DNA of 52,721 nt. Source: Sulfurimonas sp. (GTDB lineage: Bacteria; Campylobacterota; Campylobacteria; Campylobacterales; Sulfurimonadaceae). Numbering within the stretch: the first letter of the stretch is position 1; every line of letters begins with the position of its first letter. The notes under the pieces were generated by a model. The model made no database searches. It was not told the origin of the DNA and saw only the letters and a program-made list of their open reading frames with translations. The DNA is taken from NCBI RefSeq assembly GCF_023228785.1, contig NZ_JALOAN010000016.1, positions 1-52,721 of the forward strand. The letters run 5' to 3'. Position numbers and translations under genes: made by a program. This document shows positions 33,796-41,572 of the stretch, piece by piece.

Positions 33796-34923
33796 ACTAG
33801 AAACTTTTTCAACTAGTGCTTTTGTGTTATCGTTTATAACAACAATACTTTCTTTTATCTTGTTTATAGAGACTTTTGTATCTTTCATTTTATCTATTTG
33901 CATTTTAGTTAAGTCTCTTGAACTATATGCTTCATCTTTGATTAGCTGGGAGTTTTCTGTATCTTGAAGCCCTTTTTGATGAGTATGCTCTATCTCTGAA
34001 CTTGATTGTGTAAGACTCTCTTGTAGTATCTCTGATATTGAGACCAACTCAAGTGCTGACTTAGCATTTTCTTCAACACTAGTACTCGCATCTGAGATAC
34101 TCTGGACTATGACATTTACACTTGCATTTATCTCAGTTAGTGATCTTTGAGTATTCTCAGCAAGTTTTCTTACTTCATCCGCAACTACCGCAAAACCACG
34201 CCCATGCTCACCCGCACGTGCTGCTTCTATGGCAGCATTGAGTGCTAGAAGGTTTGTTTTATCAGATATATCTGAGATGATGTTTAAAATATTTTTGATA
34301 TCTTCAGCATTAATAGTTAAAGATTTTAGGTTCTCACTAAGTATTATTTCGCCCTCATGAGTATGTCTTACTTGCTTTTCAAGTGTAGCCATTTTAGAAA
34401 CAGATTCGCTTATTTGACTTGAAACACTATTTAGACTCTCTAAAACTTCATTTGAGAACTCTAAATTACTCTCTGATTCAAGAGTTATAGTCTCTAATTT
34501 AGTAGATACTTGTGTTGTTAAATCTTCACCTATTTTGAAGTCATCTTCTAAAATTTTAACAGAATCTCTAAGTTGATTTAATTTTGAATGAATTTCATTA
34601 GAAGCATCACCAAGCTCGGTTGCCTCACCTACCTTGTCTTTAAACTCATTTATAAGCTCAACCATATGCTTATACTCTTTAGAAAAGTTAAGTTTTAAGT
34701 CTATTCTTTGCCCTGATTTGAAGTCTGAGAGGCTTTGTATTATTTTTTTAGCTACATCAACACCGTTGATTTTTTCATCTATATCGTGAATAACAATAAC
34801 AAGGGCAATCACTACTTGAATTATTTGAGAGATAAGATTGTCTGTAAATACAAAAGCATTTACTATAAGAAGCACTATGCCAATCCAGTGAACTAGTCGC
34901 ATACGAAGAAAGAGTGAACTCAT
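33790..34923 (-). CDS. Methyl-accepting chemotaxis protein without a periplasmic sensor
   Basis: The 377-residue protein has an N-terminal helical hairpin (about 10-45) that crosses the membrane twice with almost no periplasmic part. A coiled coil follows, then the conserved tip ISDKTNLLALNAAIEAARAG with GRGFAVVADEVR (about 235-275). It relays signals to CheA/CheW. No ligand domain is present; sensing may be through the membrane, energy state or partner receptors. TAGGA lies 5-6 nt before the ATG. Confidence 0.93.
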   Translation of the reverse strand: MSSLFLRMRLVHWIGIVLLIVNAFVFTDNLISQIIQVVIALVIVIHDIDEKINGVDVAKKIIQSLSDFKSGQRIDLKLNFSKEYKHMVELINEFKDKVGEATELGDASNEIHSKLNQLRDSVKILEDDFKIGEDLTTQVSTKLETITLESESNLEFSNEVLESLNSVSSQISESVSKMATLEKQVRHTHEGEIILSENLKSLTINAEDIKNILNIISDISDKTNLLALNAAIEAARAGEHGRGFAVVADEVRKLAENTQRSLTEINASVNVIVQSISDASTSVEENAKSALELVSISEILQESLTQSSSEIEHTHQKGLQDTENSQLIKDEAYSSRDLTKMQIDKMKDTKVSINKIKESIVVINDNTKALVEKVSSL

Positions 34924-34950
34924 AACAATTCCTAATATTAATATGCGGAT

Positions 34951-34959
34951 ATTATATCA
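34951..34959 (-). promoter_or_regulatory. Extended -10 promoter of the chemoreceptor gene
   Basis: On the minus strand TGATATAAT lies 28 nt before the ATG. It is a full TGnTATAAT match. Confidence 0.6.
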
Positions 34960-35026
34960 TGAAAGGTTTGTTAAAAAAAGATGTTTTGTGATTATTTTTA
35001 AAGGAGAATATTTTAAGTAAGATAAA

Positions 35027-35045
35027 CTAAGCCCGAAGGCTTTAG
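35027..35045 (-). terminator. rpsU terminator
   Basis: On the minus strand the bases read CTAAAGCC-TTCG-GGCTTAG, a short stem capped by a TTCG tetraloop. TTTATCTT follows. It lies 5 nt after the rpsU stop. Confidence 0.7.
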
Positions 35046-35049
35046 CTTA

Positions 35050-35262
35050 TTAGAGGCGTGATTCGTAGCGTCTCATCATATAAAGACGCTTAAGTATTTT
35101 CTTACGAGATGCAATTTTGAACTTCTTACGCTTTTCTGTTTCAGTTTCATGGAAACGGCGAGCACGAGCTTCTGTAACGATTAAGTTACGGTCAGTCTGC
35201 TTCTTGAAACGGCGGTAAGATGCATCAAAGTTATCATCACTGCGTAGTACGATACCTGGCAT
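35050..35262 (-). CDS. rpsU: 30S ribosomal protein S21
   Basis: The 70-residue protein starts MPGIVLRSDDNFDASYRRFK and is rich in Lys/Arg (ARARRFHETETEKRKKFK), matching S21. It is a small basic 30S protein near the 16S 3' end and helps mRNA selection. AGGTGATGTGAT precedes the ATG. A TGATATACT -10 is seen on the minus strand about 40 nt upstream. It ends at a hairpin terminator and stands as a single gene. Confidence 0.95.
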   Translation of the reverse strand: MPGIVLRSDDNFDASYRRFKKQTDRNLIVTEARARRFHETETEKRKKFKIASRKKILKRLYMMRRYESRL

Positions 35263-35491
35263 ATCACATCACCTACTTTCTTTTAAATTTTTGGAATTTG
35301 GAGTATATCATAATCCTTGTCAAAATTAGATTTTAAAATGAAAAAAGTAGCTTAAATCTGTATTTTGAGTAATTTATTGAGCTTTTTGACTCTTTCTTGA
35401 TATATGTCAATGTATGTTTACTCTAAACAGGATAAACTTTGTCTGATTTAAAAATACTAGAGCGTAATGCGTTCTTAACAAAGGATACAAA

Positions 35492-35623
35492 ATGAAAAAA
35501 TTCATTTTACTTATAGCGTTAACATTAGGTGCTCTTCAAGCAAGCAACACAGTACACTACGATAAGGTAGATACTAAAGAGCCAATAAGTAAACCTAACC
35601 ACCCAAGTACAGACATCTATTAG
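35492..35623 (+). CDS. Small secreted peptide, 43 residues
   Basis: The ORF starts MKKFILLIALTLGALQA, a clear signal peptide with an ALQA cleavage site. The mature part (26 residues) is SNTVHYDKVDTKEPISKPNH and ends PSTDIY. AAGGA lies 6 nt before the ATG. I do not recognise it. The mature peptide is polar and rich in Pro/Lys. It is followed by a stem-loop. Confidence 0.7.
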   Translation: MKKFILLIALTLGALQASNTVHYDKVDTKEPISKPNHPSTDIY

Positions 35624-35644
35624 TCTGATCTTATTCTTCCTCCA

Positions 35645-35674
35645 GTTAAATAGATCCTTTTGGATCTGTTTAAC
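35645..35674 (+). terminator. Hairpin after the small secreted peptide gene
   Basis: GTTAAATAGATCC pairs with GGATCTGTTTAAC (13 bp, one T-G pair) around TTTT. No U-tract follows, so it may protect or terminate the transcript. Confidence 0.5.
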
Positions 35675-35783
35675 ATAAAACCCTTCTAATATTATACATA
35701 TAACTTCAAAATATAAAAATTATAAATATAAAATATGATAAAATTCTATATATAATTCGTACAATAAACTACAGGAAAATAAA

Positions 35784-35930
35784 ATGGGCAATAAAGCTTG
35801 TGATAATAAAAAATGTATAGATAGTCCAAAATGTGCTCGTCATGAGGCATGGCTAAAGGGTTCTAAAAACTATAAAACTTTTAAAGGAACAGAGAAAAAA
35901 GGCTGCGGAAAATTTATACCAAAAAAGTAA
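35784..35930 (+). CDS. Small Cys-containing protein, 48 residues
   Basis: The ORF starts MGNKACDNKKCIDSPKCARH and has four Cys (6, 11, 17, 42) and a His (20), with a basic C-terminus KKGCGKFIPKK. AGGAAAAT lies 8 nt before the ATG. The Cys spacing (x4, x5) could hold a metal, most simply zinc, but this is inferred. It is just upstream of dnaG, though dnaG has its own promoter. Confidence 0.65.
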   Translation: MGNKACDNKKCIDSPKCARHEAWLKGSKNYKTFKGTEKKGCGKFIPKK

Positions 35931-35939
35931 GCCTATACT

Positions 35940-35948
35940 TGATATAAT
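35940..35948 (+). promoter_or_regulatory. Extended -10 promoter of dnaG, possibly leaderless
   Basis: TGATATAAT ends 7 nt before the dnaG ATG. A start at the usual 6-8 nt downstream of the -10 would place the transcript start on or beside the ATG. No ribosome binding site is seen. Confidence 0.6.
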
Positions 35949-35954
35949 CTCACC

Positions 35955-37613
35955 ATGATTACACAAGACTCCATAGAAGCACTAAAAGCACGCCTTGATA
36001 TTGTTGATGTTGTTGGTTCTTATGTGGAGCTAAAAAAAGCTGGTGCAAACTTTAAAGCACCATGTCCATTTCACGATGAAAATTCCCCCTCATTTGTTGT
36101 AAGTCCATCTAAGGGGATCTACCATTGTTTTGGCTGTGGAGCTGGTGGCGATAGTATTAAGTTTGTTATGGAATATGAAAAACTAAACTACCCAGAAGCT
36201 CTTGAAAAACTTGCAGATAGCTATAACTTTACACTAACACATACCGATAACAAACATAACAAACCTCGCTCACAAGTTATGGATAAACTAAATGAATGGT
36301 ACCAAAATCTCTTAACTACAAGATCTGATGCACTAAGTTATATAAAAGAGAGAGGTATCTATGAGAGTAGTGTAGAGAAGTTTGGTATAGGTTATGCACC
36401 TGATTCTAACTCTACTATAAACTATATAAATTCACAAGGATTTTTACTTAGTGAAGCCATAGATATGGGAGTTGTGGGATCTGATAGCGGAAGAAGTTTT
36501 GCTAGATTTATAGAGCGGATAACCTTTCCTATTCACTCAGCAAATGGCTCTATTGTGGGATTTGGTGGAAGAACTATATCTGGTCATCAAGCAAAGTATG
36601 TAAATTCTCCAGAGACAGCGTACTACAACAAATCTCGTCTACTTTATGCATATCATCACGCCAAACAAACACTACATAAAACAAAAGAGATAATCATAAC
36701 AGAGGGTTATCTCGATGTTATAATGCTTCATCAAGCCGGATTTACAAATGCAGTAGCAACTCTAGGAACTGCACTAACGCCTCAACATTTACCCCTTTTA
36801 AGAAAGGGCGAGCCTAGAATTGTTATGGCTTATGATGGAGATAATGCAGGTCGTGCGGCTGCACTAAAAGCATCAAAACTTCTTAGTGTTAGTGGTTTTA
36901 GAGGTGGAGTAATTATTTTTAGCGATGGACAAGATCCAGCGGATATGGTACAAAAAGGTGCTATAGAAGAGTTGGCTAACATGATAAGAGAGCCAAAACC
37001 TTTTATAGAGTTTGTTTTAGAAGAGCTTTTATCGCTCTATGATCTAAAAGATCCAAAGGCTAAAGAGGAGTGTATGCAGGAAGGAATGGCATACCTAAAA
37101 ACACTCTCACCAATCCTTCAAGAAGAGTATAAAACTTTCTTAGCATCAAGACTAGGTGGCTTGGGTGTTAGTCCATCTCTACTTAAGTTTTCACAAAATA
37201 CAAAGCAAACGAACTCCCCGCTTATGCAAAAAAACACTCATAAAGATATGTGGGAGTTAGCGCTTATAAAAACTGTTTTAGAACGTCCTGAATTTATAGA
37301 TCAGATCTTAGATGTGCTCGATGCCTCACTTTTGCAGTTTCACTCAAGAGAGTTTATGTACGCACTTCAAGGAAAAACGGATGAACCATCTCTAATGGCT
37401 ATCGCGGTTGATAATAATATACAAGCTCTTAGAGATGAAGATGCACTAAAGAGTGAACTTATACCTTTTTTGCATAAATATTATGAGAGAGAATATAAAA
37501 ATATAAAAATTCGTACCGATATCACATTTGAGAAAAAAGCTTTTATCATCCGTAAAATTCGTGATAAAATTGCAAAACTCAAAAAAGGCGAATTAGTCGC
37601 TTTTAAATTATAA
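35955..37613 (+). CDS. dnaG: DNA primase DnaG
   Basis: The 552-residue protein has the CHC2 zinc finger (CPFH at about 37-40 and CFGCG at about 58-62), and a TOPRIM core with ITEGYLDVI and AYDGDNAGR. The C-terminal part binds helicase. It makes RNA primers at the fork. It is transcribed rightward from its own promoter. ATG 35955 is the only sensible start; the chain is slightly short but typical of this phylum. Confidence 0.97.
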   Translation: MITQDSIEALKARLDIVDVVGSYVELKKAGANFKAPCPFHDENSPSFVVSPSKGIYHCFGCGAGGDSIKFVMEYEKLNYPEALEKLADSYNFTLTHTDNKHNKPRSQVMDKLNEWYQNLLTTRSDALSYIKERGIYESSVEKFGIGYAPDSNSTINYINSQGFLLSEAIDMGVVGSDSGRSFARFIERITFPIHSANGSIVGFGGRTISGHQAKYVNSPETAYYNKSRLLYAYHHAKQTLHKTKEIIITEGYLDVIMLHQAGFTNAVATLGTALTPQHLPLLRKGEPRIVMAYDGDNAGRAAALKASKLLSVSGFRGGVIIFSDGQDPADMVQKGAIEELANMIREPKPFIEFVLEELLSLYDLKDPKAKEECMQEGMAYLKTLSPILQEEYKTFLASRLGGLGVSPSLLKFSQNTKQTNSPLMQKNTHKDMWELALIKTVLERPEFIDQILDVLDASLLQFHSREFMYALQGKTDEPSLMAIAVDNNIQALRDEDALKSELIPFLHKYYEREYKNIKIRTDITFEKKAFIIRKIRDKIAKLKKGELVAFKL

Positions 37614-37658
37614 AAAGTTATTATAATGGTAAAATTATAAAAATAAAAAAGGCAGCAT

Positions 37659-38636
37659 ATGAAAGCGATAGCACTCTTTAGTGGTGGACTCGACTCAACA
37701 TTAGCGATGAAACTTATCCTAGACCAAGGCATAGAAGTATTGGCTCTAAATATTTCTACGGGTTTTGGAAGTACAAAAGATAGACAGGATCATATGCAGA
37801 GTATGTGTGATCAAGTTGGTGCTGAGCTTATGATCATAGATATAGAGAGTGAATTTTTGCAAGATGTGCTCTTTAGTCCAAAGCATGGATATGGGAAAAA
37901 TTTTAATCCTTGCATAGATTGTCATGCAAAAATGTTTGCAGTTGCAAAAAGAATCATGGAAGCTGAGGGTGCTAGCTTTTTAATAAGCGGGGAGGTTTTA
38001 GGTCAACGTCCTATGAGCCAAAACAAAGATGCTCTTCAAACTGTTTTAAATGAGAGTAACTGTGATGGACTTCTTTTGCGTCCAATGTCGGCAAAATTAT
38101 TAGAACCAACTATCGCTGAGACAAAGGGTTGGGTAGATAGAGAGCTACTAGAGGGCATTAGTGGACGAAGCCGTGATAGACAGCTTCAACTTGCCAAGGA
38201 GATAGGACTTGCTGACTTTGAGAGTCCTGGTGGAGGATGTCTGCTTACCGATGAGAACTTTGGGAAAAAGATGCGAGATTTTATAAAGTATGATAAGTTT
38301 GAAGTAAAAGATATCCCAGTTATGAAGTTTGGAAGACACCTTCGTCTGCCAGATGGGGCAAAGCTTGTTGTGGGAAGAAATAAAGAAGAAAATGCTTACT
38401 TACAAGAGTTAGCAAATGATAAATTTTACCACATAAGAACTCTTGGAATTCCCGGACCTCATTCACTACTGAGTAAAAATGCAAGTGTTGAAGATAAAAA
38501 ATTAGCTGCAAAAGTGATCTTGACATATACTAAGGCACAAGCAGAAACTACTTACACGCTTCTTTTTGATAAAGAGGAGATGCAAAGCTCGCCATACGCT
38601 TCAAGACAAGAGATAGAAACTTTTACAATTTTATAG
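37659..38636 (+). CDS. PP-loop ATP pyrophosphatase, MnmA/ThiI-like
   Basis: The 325-residue protein starts MKAIALFSGGLDSTLAMKL with the SGGLDS PP-loop. CIDCH (about 87-91) and GEVLGQRPMSQNK follow, and GGGCLLTDENF lies in the middle. It resembles tRNA thiolation enzymes such as MnmA and ThiI, with an added C-terminal domain (about 215-325) that may bind RNA. The tRNA substrate cannot be identified. A TATAAT lies 32 nt upstream. AAGGCAG precedes the ATG. Confidence 0.8.
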   Translation: MKAIALFSGGLDSTLAMKLILDQGIEVLALNISTGFGSTKDRQDHMQSMCDQVGAELMIIDIESEFLQDVLFSPKHGYGKNFNPCIDCHAKMFAVAKRIMEAEGASFLISGEVLGQRPMSQNKDALQTVLNESNCDGLLLRPMSAKLLEPTIAETKGWVDRELLEGISGRSRDRQLQLAKEIGLADFESPGGGCLLTDENFGKKMRDFIKYDKFEVKDIPVMKFGRHLRLPDGAKLVVGRNKEENAYLQELANDKFYHIRTLGIPGPHSLLSKNASVEDKKLAAKVILTYTKAQAETTYTLLFDKEEMQSSPYASRQEIETFTIL

Positions 38637-38688
38637 ATTAGGCTATACTACAAAGAGTTAAAAACTTGACTAAATTAGGAGTTTTATT

Positions 38689-39099
38689 ATGGCTGGTATT
38701 CACTTTCAATTTGCAGACTTTAAACAACTGCTTCGTTTAAATATTGGTATAGCTCAAAGGCTTGATGAAAACAGAGCAGAGAGTTTTACTATACTCTATT
38801 GTGACTTTTCTAAAACTCAAAAAGTTAATATCTTAGAGACCTTGTCAGATACGCTTAGAACATCAGATACTATAGCAAACTATAAAAAAGATTACTTTTT
38901 TGTTCTTCCTTATACAGATAAATATGGTGCAGAGATAGTTAAAAAACAACTTGATGAGAAGTTTGGAGTCTTTTTAAACTCTTTTTTAATCAGCTATCCA
39001 GTTGATGGAGAAAATGCTGATGAACTTGTGGCCGTTCTTCAAAACAGTGTTAAACACTTTTGTAAAAAAGATATAGACTACTTAGACATACTTGAGTAG
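38689..39099 (+). CDS. Degenerate GGDEF-fold protein, 136 residues
   Basis: The sequence has the GGDEF pattern FTILYCDFSKTQ, LRTSDTIANYKKDYFFVLPYTD and GAEIVKKQL, but the catalytic GGDEF motif is replaced by KKDYF. No activity is expected; it may be a regulatory fold. TAGGAG lies 9 nt before the ATG. It overlaps the convergent small secreted protein gene by 22 nt. The assignment by fold is moderate. Confidence 0.6.
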   Translation: MAGIHFQFADFKQLLRLNIGIAQRLDENRAESFTILYCDFSKTQKVNILETLSDTLRTSDTIANYKKDYFFVLPYTDKYGAEIVKKQLDEKFGVFLNSFLISYPVDGENADELVAVLQNSVKHFCKKDIDYLDILE

Positions 39100-39341
39100 T
39101 CAAACTTATATATTTTAGAGTTTTTATAAAACTCTAAAGCCTCTGAGATCTTCTGCTCTTTATAGATCTTTTTATCACATACCCATCTACAATTTACTTT
39201 AGGATTTTTTGCAGCCTCTAGTGCTTCTCTACTCTGTTTTGTCTCAAAAGCCAAACACTCAAACGACTTGTTCTTTGGTGTATCAAATGGGCTTTGAGAA
39301 AAGAGAATAGCCGGAATAATTAAAAAAAAAATCTTTTTCAT
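39078..39341 (-). CDS. Small exported Cys-containing protein, 87 residues
   Basis: The ORF starts MKKIFFLIIPAILFSQS, a signal peptide. The mature part contains three Cys (FECLAF, NCRWVC), which could form disulfides. AGG lies 4 nt before the ATG, a weak site. It overlaps the 3' end of the neighbouring gene by 22 nt. The family is not recognised; chance ORF is possible but the signal peptide argues against it. Confidence 0.55.
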   Translation of the reverse strand: MKKIFFLIIPAILFSQSPFDTPKNKSFECLAFETKQSREALEAAKNPKVNCRWVCDKKIYKEQKISEALEFYKNSKIYKFDYSSMSK

Positions 39342-39390
39342 AAACCTAAGATCGACAAAATCATATATCTTTTAAATTTAATTTTATCTG

Positions 39391-39408
39391 TTGGAATAAT
39401 TAATGCTA
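39391..39408 (+). promoter_or_regulatory. Sigma54 promoter of fliK-flgD-flgE
   Basis: TTGGAATAATTAATGCTA has GG and GC separated by exactly 10 nt, matching the Campylobacter-type sigma54 consensus GGAA-N6-TTGCTT except for small changes. It lies about 43 nt before the fliK ATG. Confidence 0.7.
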
Positions 39409-39448
39409 TATAACTGTAAATCGCCTAAACAAAGGCAAGGAGTAAAAG

Positions 39449-40849
39449 ATGATTGTTGTAAATGCAAAAAGTGATGTTAAAGCATCATCTCCTCTTGCAA
39501 CTCCAGATAAAGAGCCGAGCCTATCTTTCTCACAGCTCTTAAAGGGTGTTGTTACAAAAGACAAACCAGCAAATGGTGCAATAGTTCTCTCACTAGAAAA
39601 TGAAAAGTCACCAAGCATAGTTTCAAAAATAAGTTCTAAAAAAGAGTCACTTCTCTCTCTTTTAAAAGGTGATAAAGTCAAAGACGAACTACCTACAAAG
39701 CTTGTGAGTGAGCAAAAAGAAGCCTTAGAATTAAACCCAAAACTTACTCAAGGTATGAGCTCTAAAGAGCTTAAAGCCTTAGTCTCAGATGCAAAAGAGT
39801 ATCTAAAGTCTAAAATCTTACAAAGTGATGAATATAAAAGGTCAGAAGCTAAAGATCTACCAAAAACTTTAAGAGGCTTAGCTGCAATGGCTAAAAACTT
39901 TGGCTTTGATGTCTCAAAACTAAGTCTAGAAGAGGTGCGGAGTAAATCAAAAACTTCTCTACTAGATGTAAAAAGTGATACAAAAGTACAAAACAACAGT
40001 GAGCAAAAGGTTCAAGCAAAAACCGAAGTGCAAAATATAGTAGAAGATAAAAAGATAGATGCAAAAGTTGTTGTGGATGTAACAAAAAAAACACCTCTGT
40101 TTAAGGCTTTTGAAGCAAAAGAGCATACAACAGAACAGATAGTAGTAGCAAAGCAGTTTAAAATAGAGCAAAAATCACCAAAAGAGAAAGCAGATGAGAC
40201 ACTAAAGTTACTGCTTCAAGGTGAAAAAGCCAAAAGCTCTAAGAGTTTCACGGCAGATTTCTCTGTAGCAACAGCGAGAGTAATAGCTCCAACTGCAACA
40301 TCTGACGCAACAAAAAATTTAGAGAGACTTTTGCATGGAGAAGCATCATCAAATTTAGAGCAAAGTAGTTCGAACTCAAAGTTGGATGGGCTAGCTCTAA
40401 AAACTGATAGTTTAGAAGTAAAACTAAATGAAGCTAAGCAGATGATAAAGTACTTATCTCAAGATGTAAAGACGGCTATTGAAGACTATAAATCTCCATT
40501 TACAAGAGTAAAGCTTCAACTAAATCCGCAAAAACTTGGAGAAGTTGATCTTACTATAATCCAAAGAGGTAAAAACCTGCATGTAAATATTAGCTCAAAC
40601 AACGCTGCAATTAACACGCTTTCAATGAATGCAAATGAGTTGAGAGTGCAGTTAAATAATAGTGGAATAAATAATGCTTCATTGAACTTTAATAACTCTT
40701 CAGGAAGTGAACAGCAAACTGCAAGTCAGCAGCAGCAAAATCGCCAAAATGAAAGAAGAGCTAATGAAGAGTACTCTTACTTCGAAAACGAAGATAAGAA
40801 CGAAGAGATTTTAAGCTCACTAGAGATCGTAGTTCCATACTACGCGTAA
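39449..40849 (+). CDS. fliK: Flagellar hook-length control protein FliK
   Basis: This 466-residue protein has a long low-complexity N-terminal part rich in Lys, Ser and Val. The conserved C-terminal domain (about 355-430) reads RVKLQLNPQKLGEVDLTI, continues with LHVNISSN, and ends in a Gln-rich tail. FliK acts as a hook-length ruler and switches export specificity. It begins the hook operon after a sigma54-like promoter. GGAG lies 8 nt before the ATG. N-terminal sequence is variable in this family. Confidence 0.88.
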   Translation: MIVVNAKSDVKASSPLATPDKEPSLSFSQLLKGVVTKDKPANGAIVLSLENEKSPSIVSKISSKKESLLSLLKGDKVKDELPTKLVSEQKEALELNPKLTQGMSSKELKALVSDAKEYLKSKILQSDEYKRSEAKDLPKTLRGLAAMAKNFGFDVSKLSLEEVRSKSKTSLLDVKSDTKVQNNSEQKVQAKTEVQNIVEDKKIDAKVVVDVTKKTPLFKAFEAKEHTTEQIVVAKQFKIEQKSPKEKADETLKLLLQGEKAKSSKSFTADFSVATARVIAPTATSDATKNLERLLHGEASSNLEQSSSNSKLDGLALKTDSLEVKLNEAKQMIKYLSQDVKTAIEDYKSPFTRVKLQLNPQKLGEVDLTIIQRGKNLHVNISSNNAAINTLSMNANELRVQLNNSGINNASLNFNNSSGSEQQTASQQQQNRQNERRANEEYSYFENEDKNEEILSSLEIVVPYYA

Positions 40850-40868
40850 TTAAAATAAGGAGTATATT

Positions 40869-41567
40869 ATGGCTATTAACTCATATGGTGAAAATATTGC
40901 AACACATGGAGCAGTAGGTAATACAACAGCGGCAGTAAAAGATAAGACTATTTTAGGTAAAGATGATTTTATGAAACTTCTCTTAGTAGAGCTTCAGCAT
41001 CAAGATCCAACTGAGCCTATGGATAGTGAGAAGATTTTATCTCAAACTTCTCAACTAGCTACTCTTGAGGCATCTGAGAACACCAACAAAGCTCTTTCTG
41101 ATTTGGCTGCATCTCTTGGTGCATCACAGCACTTCTCAACTATTGCTGCAATTGGTAAAACAGCTGACCTGGGAAGTAATGCTATAGCACACGATAAAGG
41201 CTCAGACAGTTCATTTGAAGTATATTTTCCTCAAGAGATAAAAAATGGAACGCTAGAGATACTAAACAATGAGGGTAAAGTTGTTGGTAAAATAGATATA
41301 GATATGAAAGATAAAGATGGAAATGTTTTAGATAAAAAAGAGGCAGGAGTCTATCAGTTTGACTGGGATGGAACGCTTAGCGACGGCAGTAGTGCAGATA
41401 GCGGTATATACTATATAACAGCAAGCTATAGAAATGAAGCAGGAGATCTTCAAACTACAAGACTTGGAACTTATCCTATAGAAGCAGTTAGGTTTGAAGA
41501 GGGTAAAGCACTTGTAAAAGTGGGCTCAAACTATGTTCCACTTGACAATATTAAAGAGGTTTATTAA
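40869..41567 (+). CDS. flgD: Flagellar hook capping protein FlgD
   Basis: The 232 residues have the N-terminal FlgD motif LGKDDFMKLLLVELQHQDPT followed by EPMDSEKILSQTSQ. A C-terminal Ig-like part (YQFDWDGTLSDGS) is the FlgD FLG-Ig fold. It caps the growing hook so that FlgE can polymerise. AAGGAG lies about 9 nt before the ATG. It lies 19 nt after fliK and 5 nt before flgE. Confidence 0.95.
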   Translation: MAINSYGENIATHGAVGNTTAAVKDKTILGKDDFMKLLLVELQHQDPTEPMDSEKILSQTSQLATLEASENTNKALSDLAASLGASQHFSTIAAIGKTADLGSNAIAHDKGSDSSFEVYFPQEIKNGTLEILNNEGKVVGKIDIDMKDKDGNVLDKKEAGVYQFDWDGTLSDGSSADSGIYYITASYRNEAGDLQTTRLGTYPIEAVRFEEGKALVKVGSNYVPLDNIKEVY

Positions 41568-41572
41568 CTATC

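Noticed and set aside
39748..40171. Several minus-strand ORFs within fliK
   Set aside because: They are shadows of the low-complexity Lys/Ser-rich coding sequence with no start signals.
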